Below are positions 8,062-16,885 of a stretch of 64,000 bases of DNA, piece by piece. The notes beneath the pieces are model-generated. The model was not told the DNA's origin and searched no databases. It worked only from the letters and a program-made list of their open reading frames with translations. The stretch is from Pseudohongiella nitratireducens (GTDB lineage Bacteria; Pseudomonadota; Gammaproteobacteria; Pseudomonadales; Pseudohongiellaceae). Location: positions 1-64,000 of the forward strand of contig NZ_LWHM01000013.1 of NCBI RefSeq assembly GCF_001642735.1. Reading direction: 5' to 3'. How positions within the stretch are numbered: the stretch's first letter is position 1; each line of letters opens with the position of its first letter. The position numbers and the translations under genes are program-made.

Positions 8062-9015
8062 CTATCGGATAGCAATCGGGTTGATGACGACCTGCACAGC
8101 GCCCTTAAATTTTGGCTGACCCAGTACGAACAGAAATTCCTGGACGCCATCTGCGGCCAGCTCTGCGGTGTTCATGCTCTCAAGGATATAAACACCTTCT
8201 TTGGCCAGCAGTGTCTGGTGTACCGCAAAGGCACGATCGGGGTTTTCAAAGGGAATCACTTCCAGGGCAGGGGTGTCAGCACCGACAGCTACCACGCCCA
8301 GTTCCGCAAGATAACTGGCGCCTTCAACACCCGGGCCTGGCTGAACGGAAATAAAACGTTCATCATCATTACCGAGCAATTGCATCCAGCCGGTATGAAA
8401 CAGCATCACGTCGCCGCGCTGTATTTCAATACCCTGTTCGCTGGCAGCCGCTGCTATTTCGGCCTGATTAAACGCGGTGCCTTCTGCCACCATATCAACA
8501 TTGAAATAGGCGGTCATGTCCAACAATACGCCGCGGGTGACAATCGGTGGAATCGTATGCGTTCCCAACTCTGCCAGCCCGGCATCACTGGCAATCTGCT
8601 CGGTAGTCAGGCCGTTGTAATACTGATGACCCACACCCAGGTGACCCAGGCCATCAATCTGAGAACCGACTCCAAAACTGGTGCGTACTCTTTCATCATT
8701 AGACGTTACGGCATCGGCACCAACGGGTATGCTGTCACTGCCAGGAACGATATCGATTTCATAGCTGCGGGAACCGTAAGCGGGAGAGTCTTCTGCTGTT
8801 TCTATTCCCAGTGAATAGACCTTGCCGGTCGTGATCAGCCCGGCAGCTTGCAGGACTTTGTCAGCACTTAAATAATTTGCGGCACCAATACGGTCATCCG
8901 CACCGTGACGGGAAGGTACCCAGTCCTGGGCCAGAGCAGTTGTCGACATCACAGATGTCAGCAGTGCAGCTGAACAGAGCGCGACTCTGGGAGTACGGGA
9001 GAGGTTTGTTCTCAT
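8062..9015 (-). CDS. Exported cyclase-family protein (kynurenine formamidase-like fold)
   Basis: A 317-residue protein of the cyclase family (Pfam PF04199 type), whose members include bacterial kynurenine formamidase and isatin hydrolase. A signal peptide is clear (ALLTSVMSTTALAQ, cleavage near residue 29). The metal-binding region reads GSQIDGLGHLGVGH, a variant of HxGTHxDxPxH in which the first His is Ser-Gln, as in the longer cyclase subfamily. LFHTGWMQL and GADTPALEV are also typical. It should hydrolyse a cyclic amide or ester in the periplasm; the substrate is unknown. The start has AGGAG 8 bp upstream. A 119-bp gap separates it from the CPBP gene downstream. Confidence 0.85.
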   Translation of the reverse strand: MRTNLSRTPRVALCSAALLTSVMSTTALAQDWVPSRHGADDRIGAANYLSADKVLQAAGLITTGKVYSLGIETAEDSPAYGSRSYEIDIVPGSDSIPVGADAVTSNDERVRTSFGVGSQIDGLGHLGVGHQYYNGLTTEQIASDAGLAELGTHTIPPIVTRGVLLDMTAYFNVDMVAEGTAFNQAEIAAAASEQGIEIQRGDVMLFHTGWMQLLGNDDERFISVQPGPGVEGASYLAELGVVAVGADTPALEVIPFENPDRAFAVHQTLLAKEGVYILESMNTAELAADGVQEFLFVLGQPKFKGAVQVVINPIAIR

Positions 9016-9374
9016 TATGATCTCCTAATGACTGGACACGGAGTTGTCTTTTAGTCTTGAAAGGAGGTTACCACTATTTCAGTGTGATGTTCTTTGGATG
9101 AGGCTAAACGTAGAAGTTATGCGCTGAGGTTGTACAAGCTTTAAAGTCTTGAAGAGACGTCCATGCGTTTTTGCCATAGCTGTCTCTATATATTTGTTTC
9201 TGGTATATATTGGTATATTTCTGCGATTGTGAGTTCAAGTCAATTCTTCATAAGCATTTAAAGATATTCGGCAACTGGTACCTTGAAAGAGGCAAGATGT
9301 TCCTGTTTATGAAGGTTTCAGGCTATAGTCAACCGAGAAATAAAATACCCGTTATAAAATAAAAGGGTGACACC
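9016..9374. other. Intergenic region, AT-rich, no gene seen
   Basis: This 359-bp stretch separates the start of the minus-strand cyclase gene from the DsbA remnant. It includes an AT-rich part with TATATATTTG and GGTATATATTGGTATATTT near 9188-9220. No convincing ORF, terminator or palindrome was found. It must hold the cyclase promoter, but no clear -35/-10 pair stood out. Confidence 0.5.
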
Positions 9375-9536
9375 ATGAAAATAATGAAAAGTGTGGTTGT
9401 ATTGTTTCAGGACTATGGTATTGCGCAAACACCAACCATGTATGTGAATGGCAAGTTTGTGGTAACAACTGATGTGGGTGGTTATCAGCAGATGCTGGAG
9501 GTTGTCGATTATCTGGTAAACCTGGAGCGCGGCTAA
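9375..9536 (+). pseudogene. C-terminal remnant of a DsbA-like thiol:disulfide oxidoreductase
   Basis: A 53-codon frame (ATG 9375, TAA 9534-9536) contains YGIAQTPTMYVNGKFVV followed by GGYQQMLEVVDYLVNLERG. This is the cis-Pro loop (TPT) and last strand/helix of DsbA-like thioredoxin folds. The CxxC active site and signal peptide are missing, and the frame is closed by TAA just upstream, so it is a 5'-deleted gene. A GGTGA before the ATG could still allow translation, but the product would have no redox centre. It lies 21 bp before the DUF2200 gene. Confidence 0.65.
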
Positions 9537-9557
9537 AAACAGCCGGGAGGAATTAAG

Positions 9558-9908
9558 ATGCCTGAGCACAAAATATTTTCAATGCCCTTTGCCAGGGTAT
9601 ATCCGATGTACGTTCAAAAAGCAGAGCGAAAGAACCGAAGCAGAGCAGAGGTAGATGAAATCATTTGCTGGTTGACGGGTTATAGCCAGGATGAATTACA
9701 GGCTCAGGTTGATCAGGAGAACGATTTTCGGACATTTTTTGCCCAGGCTCCCGACTTTAATCCTGACAGCGCGCTGATCAAAGGGGTCGTTTGTGGAGTA
9801 CGCGTTGAGGATGTTGAAGATCCCCTGATGCAGAAAATACGCTATCTGGACAAGCTGATTGATGAACTGGCGAAAGGGAAGGTCATGGAGAAAATCTTAC
9901 GAGAATAA
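9558..9908 (+). CDS. DUF2200 family protein
   Basis: A 116-residue soluble protein matching DUF2200 over its length: [20 protein letters not shown], then [19 protein letters not shown] and a conserved middle [21 protein letters not shown]. The start has GGGAGG 7 bp upstream. The C-terminal part ([19 protein letters not shown]) is a helix seen in all members. The function is unknown in the literature I can recall. No operon partner is evident apart from the DsbA remnant upstream. Confidence 0.85.
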   Translation: MPEHKIFSMPFARVYPMYVQKAERKNRSRAEVDEIICWLTGYSQDELQAQVDQENDFRTFFAQAPDFNPDSALIKGVVCGVRVEDVEDPLMQKIRYLDKLIDELAKGKVMEKILRE

Positions 9909-10040
9909 TTTAATAGGCAATACGCAAAGTTTGTCAGATTTATACATTCATTGTAGTATGTATAAATTATTAGCAGTGACAATGATAAAAATACCTCTGC
10001 GAAATTAATAAACCATCTTTTTTTCTCAGAGGATATTTGT

Positions 10041-10523
10041 ATGAAAAATGCGCATATCATACTGCTGGTCAGTGCGCTGTTTGTCACCAGTTCCTATGCA
10101 GCTGAACCTGTTGTTGCCACCGACGACCAGCAAGTACTGCTGGAAAGCAGCAACCCAGCACTGGCTGCCAATAAACAACTGGTGTACGACTTCTGGCGTG
10201 AAGTGTTCGAAGGCGGGCATATGGAAAATATTGAAACGTATATGCATGAATCCTATATTCAGCATAATCCGACTGTAGAAACAGGCCGAGCCGCTTTTGT
10301 AGAGTTCTTTTCGCAAGTAAGAGAGCCCCGACCCATCGAAGATGAGATCCAGGCACCGCTGGTCTCCATTGTTGCCGAACGCGATCTGGTAATGCTGTCT
10401 TTTGCCAGGGAATACCAAGAGCCTGATGCGCCAGGTGAGACCTACACCACGACCTGGTTTGATATGTTTCGCATTGAAGACGGAAAAATCATAGAACACT
10501 GGGACCCGGCAACCAAAAACTGA
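10041..10523 (+). CDS. Exported SnoaL/NTF2-like protein
   Basis: A 160-residue protein with a signal peptide (IILLVSALFVTSSYAAE, cleavage near residue 20) and a SnoaL-like NTF2-fold domain. Typical features are NKQLVYDFWREVFEGG, YIQHNPTVETGRAAFVEFF and FRIEDGKIIEHWDP. Such domains bind small hydrophobic ligands or act as small isomerases or hydrolases; secreted versions are common in bacteria with no defined role. AGAGGA stands 7 bp before the ATG. It stands alone, with 132 bp before and 96 bp after. Confidence 0.83.
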   Translation: MKNAHIILLVSALFVTSSYAAEPVVATDDQQVLLESSNPALAANKQLVYDFWREVFEGGHMENIETYMHESYIQHNPTVETGRAAFVEFFSQVREPRPIEDEIQAPLVSIVAERDLVMLSFAREYQEPDAPGETYTTTWFDMFRIEDGKIIEHWDPATKN

Positions 10524-10619
10524 TATTTGGACTCAAGGTAGTAATTTTAAGGGATTGCCCAATGTTCAATATGCTTCTAAATAAAGGCCTGAAATCTGGT
10601 TAATGAGCTGATAAAGATA

Positions 10620-11039
10620 ATGAAAATTCGGCAGTTTGATAAGAAAGACATAGCAAGTGTTATTTCACTTTGGGAGCAATGCGGACTAACCCGACCCTGG
10701 AACAATCCGCAACAGGACATCGCCAGAAAACTAACAGTGCAACCGGAACTGTTTGTTGTCGGTGAGGTTGATGGCCAGATTATGGCGTCAGCGATGGCAG
10801 GCTACGATGGCCATCGGGGCTCGGTGTATTATCTTGCTGTCTCTCCCGATTATCAGGAGAGTGGTTATGGTCGAAAGATTATGGCCTGGATAGAGCAGAC
10901 GCTACTTGAGATGGGGTGCCCAAAACTGAATATTGTGGTGAGAAGCTCCAATAAAAACGTACTTCGATTTTATGATGCCCTTGGTTATGTGACAGACGAT
11001 GTGATCAGCCTGGGTAAACGCATAATCCCTGATCAATAG
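10620..11039 (+). CDS. ypeA: GNAT acetyltransferase YpeA
   Basis: A 139-residue GNAT protein very close to E. coli YpeA: LWEQCGLTRPWNNPQQDI, AGYDGHRGSVYYLAVSP, GCPKLNIVVRSSN and the terminal LGKRIIPDQ. The acetyl-CoA loop is ESGYGRKIMAWIE. It transfers acetyl groups to an unknown acceptor; YpeA is an RimI-like family member without a settled substrate. The ribosome site before ATG 10620 is weak. The gene converges on the CBS gene with 94 bp between stops. Confidence 0.88.
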   Translation: MKIRQFDKKDIASVISLWEQCGLTRPWNNPQQDIARKLTVQPELFVVGEVDGQIMASAMAGYDGHRGSVYYLAVSPDYQESGYGRKIMAWIEQTLLEMGCPKLNIVVRSSNKNVLRFYDALGYVTDDVISLGKRIIPDQ

Positions 11040-11133
11040 CCCTGACGTGTTGCAGAGAAAAACCAGTGCAACATCAACTTTATTAACTTTGAAAGTTCAA
11101 GCAATCGGGGTGGCCCAGACGGGCAGGTGATCA

Positions 11134-11553
11134 TTACGCAGGTACTGCGGTCGCATTAAAGGACTTCACGGCGGCCAGAATCCGGCGGCAGGTAATTTGT
11201 CCCACCAGCTTTCCATTCTCATCAATGACGGGGCGTCGACGTTGCCCTTTGCTCAACATATCCTGGGCGATATTAACGATATCATCGCCTGGCCTGGCAC
11301 AGTTAATATGCTCAGTGACCATATATTTAGCGACTTCACCTGCAGAGTCCTGGTGGTAGGTGGCGTTGAGAATGCCTCTCATGCAGTCCAGTTCGGACAA
11401 GATCCCCTGCAGGTGACCTTTCTCGTCGACCACGCAGAGGCCGGATACACGGTTTTTTACAATAAGATCAATGGCTTCAAATAAATGAGCATTAGCGGAA
11501 ATGACGACGGGTTTCGTCAGCATGTAGTCCTTTAAATCGACGGAACGGAGCAT
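11134..11553 (-). CDS. Two-CBS-domain protein
   Basis: A 139-residue stand-alone CBS pair. The first domain is about residues 10-65 (VSGLCVVDEKGHLQGILSELD), the second about 75-132 (RRRPVIDENGKLVGQITCRR). CBS pairs bind adenine nucleotides and act as energy sensors or partners of enzymes and transporters. There is no membrane segment or fused catalytic domain. AGGAGG precedes the ATG at 11553 with good spacing. It is divergent from the nuo operon, sharing a 387-bp region with it. Confidence 0.88.
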   Translation of the reverse strand: MLRSVDLKDYMLTKPVVISANAHLFEAIDLIVKNRVSGLCVVDEKGHLQGILSELDCMRGILNATYHQDSAGEVAKYMVTEHINCARPGDDIVNIAQDMLSKGQRRRPVIDENGKLVGQITCRRILAAVKSFNATAVPA

Positions 11554-11731
11554 GACGCCTCCTATGTCAATCGTGAGTTTAGACTGCTGATTCTTTTTTT
11601 AGGAATATAAAACCCTATGTTCTTAAAGTCCAGTCATTTTGGAATCGACTGTCGTTTGGCGGTTTGTATGACTGTTGAGCTGACCTGTACGGTGATTTTT
11701 TATGACTTGAAAAACGGACAGACAGAATGGC

Positions 11732-11760
11732 TTGAACTCGCCGGTCAATTAGTTTCTAAT
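11732..11760 (+). promoter_or_regulatory. Candidate sigma-70 promoter for the nuo operon
   Basis: TTGAAC (11732-11737), a 17-bp spacer and TCTAAT (11755-11760) form a plausible promoter about 180 bp upstream of nuoA. The 387-bp gap between the CBS gene and nuoA (11554-11940) has no gene that I can support; it holds this signal and a leader of about 170 nt. Other promoters in the gap are possible. Confidence 0.45.
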
Positions 11761-11940
11761 GGAAAAAAGACAGGATAGTTAAAGAAAAGGACAAGAAGTA
11801 GCAGTAGCAGGCAATATCATCAATATCGCTGTTGAATCTGCCTAAATGACTTGCGCGAGCCCGTGCAAGCGTTGGGGCAGTGCTGGCCGCCGGGATAATA
11901 AAACTGACACCGGTATGCCACAAATTCGGAGAGAGTTGGT

Positions 11941-12396
11941 ATGAGCATCGATCTGTGGCCCCTGATTGTCTACACCATGATAGTACTCCTGGTCGTGGGG
12001 ACTATGCTGGGTCTGTCCTCTGTGCTCGGGCAAAAACGTCGCGACCGGGCGACCAACGAACCTTACGAATCCGGTATCGTCTCAGTGGGCGATGCGCACT
12101 TCAGAATCTCCGTTCATTTTTATCTTACCGCCATACTTTTCATCATCTTTGATCTGGAAGCCGTCTTCCTGTTTACCTGGGCTATTGCCGTGCGTGAAGC
12201 GGGCTGGCTGGGTTTCGCTGAGGCGCTGATATTCATTCTTATCTTGCTGGCCGGGCTGGTTTATCTCTACAAAACAGGGGCGCTGGACTGGCGTACAGAT
12301 CGTCAGCGGGGCAGGCAGGTTGCACTGAAATCTCCTGGCGGCGTAGTGAATCGCAAACCAATCAATCATGAAGATTCGGGAGAGACTGCGCTATGA
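11941..12396 (+). CDS. nuoA: NADH-quinone oxidoreductase subunit A
   Basis: The 151-residue product is NuoA, a three-helix membrane subunit at the join of the arms of complex I. The family signature is [17 protein letters not shown], which holds the ion-access loop, followed by [19 protein letters not shown]. The C-terminal tail of about 30 residues after the third helix is longer and polar compared with E. coli. It is the first gene of the operon and overlaps nuoB by 4 bp (ATGA). GGAGAG precedes the ATG. Confidence 0.97.
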   Translation: MSIDLWPLIVYTMIVLLVVGTMLGLSSVLGQKRRDRATNEPYESGIVSVGDAHFRISVHFYLTAILFIIFDLEAVFLFTWAIAVREAGWLGFAEALIFILILLAGLVYLYKTGALDWRTDRQRGRQVALKSPGGVVNRKPINHEDSGETAL

Positions 12397-13034
12397 GCTG
12401 GGAGTTGCAACGACCGGAAGACGCTGTCTCTGCCAGCCCAGGCGGCAATCAGTTTGATGAATACATCCGGCGCAACGTCATGATGATGAAGCTGGAGGAC
12501 ATGATTGCCTGGGGACGCAAGAACTCAGTCTGGCCGTTCAATTTCGGGCTCAGCTGCTGCTATGTAGAAATGGCCACGGCCTTTACCAGTCGTCATGACC
12601 TGGCGCGTTTTGGCTCAGAAGTTATCCGTGGAACACCTCGACAGGCCGACATGATTGTTATCGCCGGCACAGTATTCCGAAAAATGGCACCGGTGGTGCA
12701 ACGCCTTTATGAGCAGCTTATGGAGCCGCGCTGGGTTATCAGTATGGGCTCCTGCGCCAACTCAGGCGGCATGTACGATATTTATTCAGTGGTACAGGGT
12801 GTCGATAAGTTCCTGCCGGTTGACGTATATGTGTCCGGCTGTCCACCGCGCCCTGAGGCCTTGTTGCAAGGGTTGGTCCTGCTCCAGGAAAGTATTGGCA
12901 AAGAGCGACGTCCGCTAAGTTGGGTGGTGGGCGAGCAGGGTGTTTACCGAAGAGAGCCCAACGAAGTACAGAGAGACAAACGTTTAACGGAGAGAATTCA
13001 GGCAACGGAATTGCGCAGTCCCGATGAAACCTGA
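12393..13034 (+). CDS. nuoB: NADH-quinone oxidoreductase subunit B
   Basis: The 213-residue NuoB carries the terminal iron-sulfur cluster N2, which passes electrons to quinone. The four cysteines are the tandem pair in [10 protein letters not shown], the Cys in [12 protein letters not shown] and the Cys in [11 protein letters not shown]. The [18 protein letters not shown] stretch is typical. The C-terminal part after about residue 175 is a basic tail. It overlaps nuoA and is followed by nuoCD after 37 bp. Confidence 0.97.
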   Translation: MSWELQRPEDAVSASPGGNQFDEYIRRNVMMMKLEDMIAWGRKNSVWPFNFGLSCCYVEMATAFTSRHDLARFGSEVIRGTPRQADMIVIAGTVFRKMAPVVQRLYEQLMEPRWVISMGSCANSGGMYDIYSVVQGVDKFLPVDVYVSGCPPRPEALLQGLVLLQESIGKERRPLSWVVGEQGVYRREPNEVQRDKRLTERIQATELRSPDET

Positions 13035-13071
13035 TGTGGTCTGAACCACATGGATAGAAGGATGTGCAGTC

Positions 13072-14859
13072 TTGAGTGATACGGCTACGGAGAGCGTGCT
13101 GAAACAACAGGCAGAGGATCTGTCGGCAGTTGTTGGCGCGCTGTATCAACGGTTTGGTGAATCTGCTTTCACCTTGCAGCGAACGGCTGAGGGGTTGCCG
13201 ACCCTTTGGTTGCAACGTCAGTCGTTGCTGGATGTGTTGCGGTATCTGCGCCGCGATTACCAACCCCGATTTGAAATGCTGCTGGACATCACCGCGATTG
13301 ATGAACGGGTCAGGGTGCACAGGGAAGGGCAGCCAGAGGCTGACTTTACTGTTGTTTACCACTTGATCTCCTTCACGGGCAACTGTGATGTTCGCCTGAA
13401 AATTGCTCTGCACGAGCATGATCTGAACGTGCCCAGCGCCATTCCCGTCTGGCCCTCTGCCAACTGGTATGAGCGTGAAGTCTGGGACATGTTCGGTATC
13501 AGTTTTGATGGCCATCCCAATTTGCGTCGTATTCTGTGCCCGCCCACCTGGCAAGGGCATGCACTGCGCAAAGACCATCCGGCCCGAGCCACGGAAATGG
13601 AACCTTATTCCCTGGATGATGATATCCAGGACCAGGAACAAAGTGCGCTCAAGTTTCGCCCGGAAGAGTGGGGTATGAAACAGCAGTCGGATTCCTCCGA
13701 GTTCATGTTCCTGAACCTTGGCCCCAACCACCCCAGCGTTCACGGTGTGTTCCGCATTGCCCTGCAGCTTGATGGTGAAATTGTCGTCGATGCCATTCCT
13801 GATATTGGTTATCACCATCGTGGCGCCGAGAAGATGGGCGAGCGCCAGAGCTGGCATACCTACATACCCTATACGGATCGTGTTGATTATCTGGGCGGGG
13901 TTATGAATAACTTGCCTTATGTCATGGCACTGGAACAGATGTGCGGTATTGAAGTGCCGGAACGGGTCCAGGTGATACGCGTCATGCTCTGCGAGTTTTT
14001 CCGCATTGCCAGTCACCTCCTGTTTTATGGCACCTTTGCCCAGGATCTGGGGCAACTGTCCCCGATTTTCTACATGTTTGTTGACCGGGAAAAAGTGTTC
14101 AACATCATTGAATCCATCTGCGGAGGACGCATGCACCCTTCCTGGTTCCGTATTGGCGGCGTTGCCCAGGATCTGCCAAACGGCTGGGACAAACGTATTC
14201 GCGAATTTGTTGATACCTTCCCGGCCCGTCTGGATGAATACGACCGTATGGTGATGGATAACAGCATTATCCGGCAGCGAACCCGTGGCATCGGTGCCTA
14301 TGATACGGAAGAAGCGTTTGACTGGGGTATCACTGGCCCGGGTCTTAGAGCCACCGGATTTGAATGGGATTATCGCAAGGACCGTCCGTATTCCGGTTAT
14401 GAGAATTTCGATTTTGATGTGCCGATTGCGGTGAACGGAGACTGTTATGACCGCTGTGCTGTTCGTATAGAAGAGATGCGCCAGAGCACACGCATCATTC
14501 GCCAGTGCCTGGAAAACATGCCGGAAGGCCCTTATAAATCGCAGCATGCCAAAACCTCGCCACCGATCAAGGAACACGCAAAACAGGACATCGAAAGTTT
14601 AATCGCACACTTCCTCAGTGTGAGCTGGGGGCCTGTTGTTCCCCCGGGGGAAATTACCACGGGGATTGAAGCAACCAAGGGTATTAATACCTATTACCTG
14701 GTCAGTGATGGCGGCGTGGGTTCCTATCGGACACGGATTCGTACGCCTTCTTTTGCGCACCTGCAGGCAATTCCCTATATCAGTAATGGATTCATGGTGG
14801 CTGACCTGATTGCCATTGTGGCGAGCATAGATTTTGTGATGGCCGATGTGGACCGTTGA
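13072..14859 (+). CDS. nuoCD: Fused NADH-quinone oxidoreductase subunits C and D
   Basis: A 595-residue fusion: a NuoC domain at about 1-190 ([20 protein letters not shown]) and a NuoD domain at about 205-595 ([50 protein letters not shown]). NuoD lines the quinone cavity with NuoB; the HPSVHG loop holds the quinone head-group His. The fusion is characteristic of E. coli, Pseudomonas and relatives. The start is taken as TTG at 13072, with AAGGA 9 bp upstream; no ATG in frame gives a complete NuoC domain. nuoE follows after 13 bp. Confidence 0.96.
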   Translation: MSDTATESVLKQQAEDLSAVVGALYQRFGESAFTLQRTAEGLPTLWLQRQSLLDVLRYLRRDYQPRFEMLLDITAIDERVRVHREGQPEADFTVVYHLISFTGNCDVRLKIALHEHDLNVPSAIPVWPSANWYEREVWDMFGISFDGHPNLRRILCPPTWQGHALRKDHPARATEMEPYSLDDDIQDQEQSALKFRPEEWGMKQQSDSSEFMFLNLGPNHPSVHGVFRIALQLDGEIVVDAIPDIGYHHRGAEKMGERQSWHTYIPYTDRVDYLGGVMNNLPYVMALEQMCGIEVPERVQVIRVMLCEFFRIASHLLFYGTFAQDLGQLSPIFYMFVDREKVFNIIESICGGRMHPSWFRIGGVAQDLPNGWDKRIREFVDTFPARLDEYDRMVMDNSIIRQRTRGIGAYDTEEAFDWGITGPGLRATGFEWDYRKDRPYSGYENFDFDVPIAVNGDCYDRCAVRIEEMRQSTRIIRQCLENMPEGPYKSQHAKTSPPIKEHAKQDIESLIAHFLSVSWGPVVPPGEITTGIEATKGINTYYLVSDGGVGSYRTRIRTPSFAHLQAIPYISNGFMVADLIAIVASIDFVMADVDR

Positions 14860-14872
14860 CCTGAGTAGCACT

Positions 14873-15406
14873 ATGAGTGAAATGATAGCTACAACAAAGA
14901 AACAGTCTCGCCAATTGAGCGCGGAAGAGATTCGCGAGATTGAGCATGAAAAAACGCACTATCCCTACACGCAGGCGGTCGGGTTGGAAGCGTTAAAAAT
15001 TGTACAGAAGCACCAAGGCTGGGTCAGCGATGAAAGCCTGTTGGCCGTTGCAGAGTACCTGGATATTCCAGTGGCAGACCTGGAAGGCGTAGCGACATTT
15101 TTCAACATGATCTTTCGCCGACCGGTTGGCAAAAATGTCATTTGCCTTTGCGATAGCGTGGCCTGCTGGATGCTGGGCTGCGATGACCTGAAGGCGCAGA
15201 TTACCAGCCGCCTGGGCATCGAGTATGGTGAGACCACCGAGGATGGTGAGTTTACGTTACTGCCGGTGCCTTGTCTCGGCGCTTGCGACAAGGCCCCAGT
15301 ATTGATGGTCGGGCGCGAGACCCACCGGCACGTAGATCCTGAAAATCTTGATCAGCTACTCAATGAATTACAAAGGGAAAATACAAAATCTAAAAAAACG
15401 ATGTAA
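14873..15406 (+). CDS. nuoE: NADH-quinone oxidoreductase subunit E
   Basis: The 177-residue NuoE is the thioredoxin-like 24-kDa subunit that binds the off-path [2Fe-2S] cluster N1a. The ligands are the CxxxxC of CLCDSVACWMLG and the CxxxC of PVPCLGACDKAP. The N-terminal helical part contains DLEGVATFFNMIFRRPVGK. The ATG at 14873 (MSEMIATTKK) is preferred to a frame start inside nuoCD at 14846. Between its stop and nuoF lies a 114-bp inverted-repeat element, so the usual tight nuoE-nuoF junction is broken. Confidence 0.96.
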   Translation: MSEMIATTKKQSRQLSAEEIREIEHEKTHYPYTQAVGLEALKIVQKHQGWVSDESLLAVAEYLDIPVADLEGVATFFNMIFRRPVGKNVICLCDSVACWMLGCDDLKAQITSRLGIEYGETTEDGEFTLLPVPCLGACDKAPVLMVGRETHRHVDPENLDQLLNELQRENTKSKKTM

Positions 15407-15428
15407 AGAATGCATAGGTTGACTCACA

Positions 15429-15542
15429 GGTCATGGTTAGAGGTTGCAGTCTGTGAGGGCCTCGGCGGCAGGGAAGCCGCCGTGGAGCCTATAGGGACAT
15501 ATTCACGGCGTCCCGTTCAGACTGCAACCTCTAACCATGACC
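15429..15542. repeat. MITE-like palindromic element between nuoE and nuoF
   Basis: Perfect 25-bp inverted repeats at 15429-15453 and 15518-15542 enclose 64 bp. The inside folds into two further hairpins: CGGCGGC/GCCGCCG (15463-15469 with 15476-15482, 6-nt loop) and GGGAC/GTCCC (15494-15498 with 15510-15514). No ORF and no clear target duplication are visible at the ends. The middle, GGAGCCTATAGGGACATATT followed by CACGGCGTCC, resembles short dispersed repeats I recall from other gammaproteobacteria, but I cannot confirm this. As RNA it would form a long stem topped by two arms in the nuo mRNA. Confidence 0.8.
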
Positions 15543-15569
15543 CCTACACTGGAAATGAGCTTTGTAATT

Positions 15570-16862
15570 ATGGATAAAGCCCTGACAAAGAACATTGACG
15601 AGACACGCGGCCCTCTAGACTACCAAGGGTATGTCGCAGCGGGTGGCTATGCCAGCGTTGCCAAAGCGATGGAGATGGCGCCGCGGGATATGATGGCGTT
15701 AATTAAGGAAGCTGGCTTGGGTGGTCGTGGCGGTGCGGGTTTTAATACCGGGCTGAAGTGGAGCTTTATTCCTGAACCAGATGGTGGGCCACGATACCTG
15801 GTGGTCAATGCCGATGAGATGGAACCTGGCACGTTCAAGGATCGCCTGCTGATGGAGCAGGATCCTCACTTGTTGATCGAGGGAGTCATTGCCAGTGCCT
15901 GGGCCTTGCAGGCAACCACGGCGTATATTTTCCTGCGCGGAGAATACACTGACGCGGAAGAACTACTGTTAACAGCCATTGATGAAGCGTATGCCCATGG
16001 CATGTTGGGCACGTCCGTGAATGGCAGCGATTACCGCCTGGAGCTTTACCTACATACCAGTGCCGGTCGCTACATTTGTGGTGAAGAAACTGCGCTGATC
16101 AATGCGCTGGAAGGGCAGCGAGCCACGCCTCGCGCAAAACCGCCTTTTCCGCAAATCAGTGGTTTATGGGGTCGGCCAACACTGGTCAATAACGTGGAGA
16201 CAATCTGCAACATTCCCAGCATCGTGTTAAACGGCGTGGACTGGTTCAAGCAACAAGGGCTGGGCGAAGAAGCGGGCAGCAAAATGTTTGGTATCAGCGG
16301 ACGCGTGAACAATCCCGGTTGCTGGGAGTTGCCCTTAGGCACCACGTTCCGCACTTTGCTGGAAGATTATGCGGGTGGCATGCGCGAGGGGTATTCACTC
16401 AAGGCGTTTCTGCCCGGTGGCGGCTCAACGGATTTCCTGATGCCAGAACACCTGGATGTCCCCATGAGTTACAGCGAAGTCGGCAAACTGGGCAGTCGCC
16501 TGGGTACCGCGCTGGTGATGGTGCTGGATGACAAAACCTGCCCGATCGGTTGCATACATAATCTGATCAAATTTTTCTCTCATGAAAGCTGCGGCTGGTG
16601 TACGCCGTGCCGTGACGGTCTGCCCTGGGTTGAGCATATGTTGCTGGAAATCGAGCAGGGTCGCGGCAAACGAGAGTACCTGGATATATTGAAAGAGATG
16701 ACCGGCTATATGGGGCCGGGGAAAACATTCTGTGCGTTGGCGCCTGGCGCCATGGCACCGCTGCAAAGTGGCCTGAAGCACTTTATGGCCGAGTTTGAGC
16801 AGCACATTGATGAGCAGTGCTGCCCATACAAACATGATCATCAACTGCAGAGAAGTGCTTGA
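15570..16862 (+). CDS. nuoF: NADH-quinone oxidoreductase subunit F
   Basis: A 430-residue NuoF, which oxidises NADH with FMN and holds cluster N3. Visible are the FMN/NADH loops GLGGRGGAGFNTGLKW and GRYICGEETALINALEG, and the [4Fe-4S] ligands ESCGWCTPCRDG plus the Cys of KTFCALAPGA. Three in-frame ATGs occur (15537, 15555, 15570). The last is chosen because GAAATGAG precedes it at fair spacing and the family similarity begins at LTKNIDETRGPL. The first lies inside the right arm of the palindromic element. The N-terminus is about 15-20 residues shorter than in E. coli, and the TGAG of E. coli reads TSAG here. Confidence 0.95.
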   Translation: MDKALTKNIDETRGPLDYQGYVAAGGYASVAKAMEMAPRDMMALIKEAGLGGRGGAGFNTGLKWSFIPEPDGGPRYLVVNADEMEPGTFKDRLLMEQDPHLLIEGVIASAWALQATTAYIFLRGEYTDAEELLLTAIDEAYAHGMLGTSVNGSDYRLELYLHTSAGRYICGEETALINALEGQRATPRAKPPFPQISGLWGRPTLVNNVETICNIPSIVLNGVDWFKQQGLGEEAGSKMFGISGRVNNPGCWELPLGTTFRTLLEDYAGGMREGYSLKAFLPGGGSTDFLMPEHLDVPMSYSEVGKLGSRLGTALVMVLDDKTCPIGCIHNLIKFFSHESCGWCTPCRDGLPWVEHMLLEIEQGRGKREYLDILKEMTGYMGPGKTFCALAPGAMAPLQSGLKHFMAEFEQHIDEQCCPYKHDHQLQRSA

Positions 16863-16885
16863 GATGACAATGAATGGCGGACGGT

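Noticed and set aside
12739-14577. A 612-codon open frame on the minus strand across nuoB and nuoCD
   Set aside because: It lies wholly antisense to well-supported nuo genes, has no family resemblance or ribosome site, and mirrors the codon pattern of the plus-strand genes.
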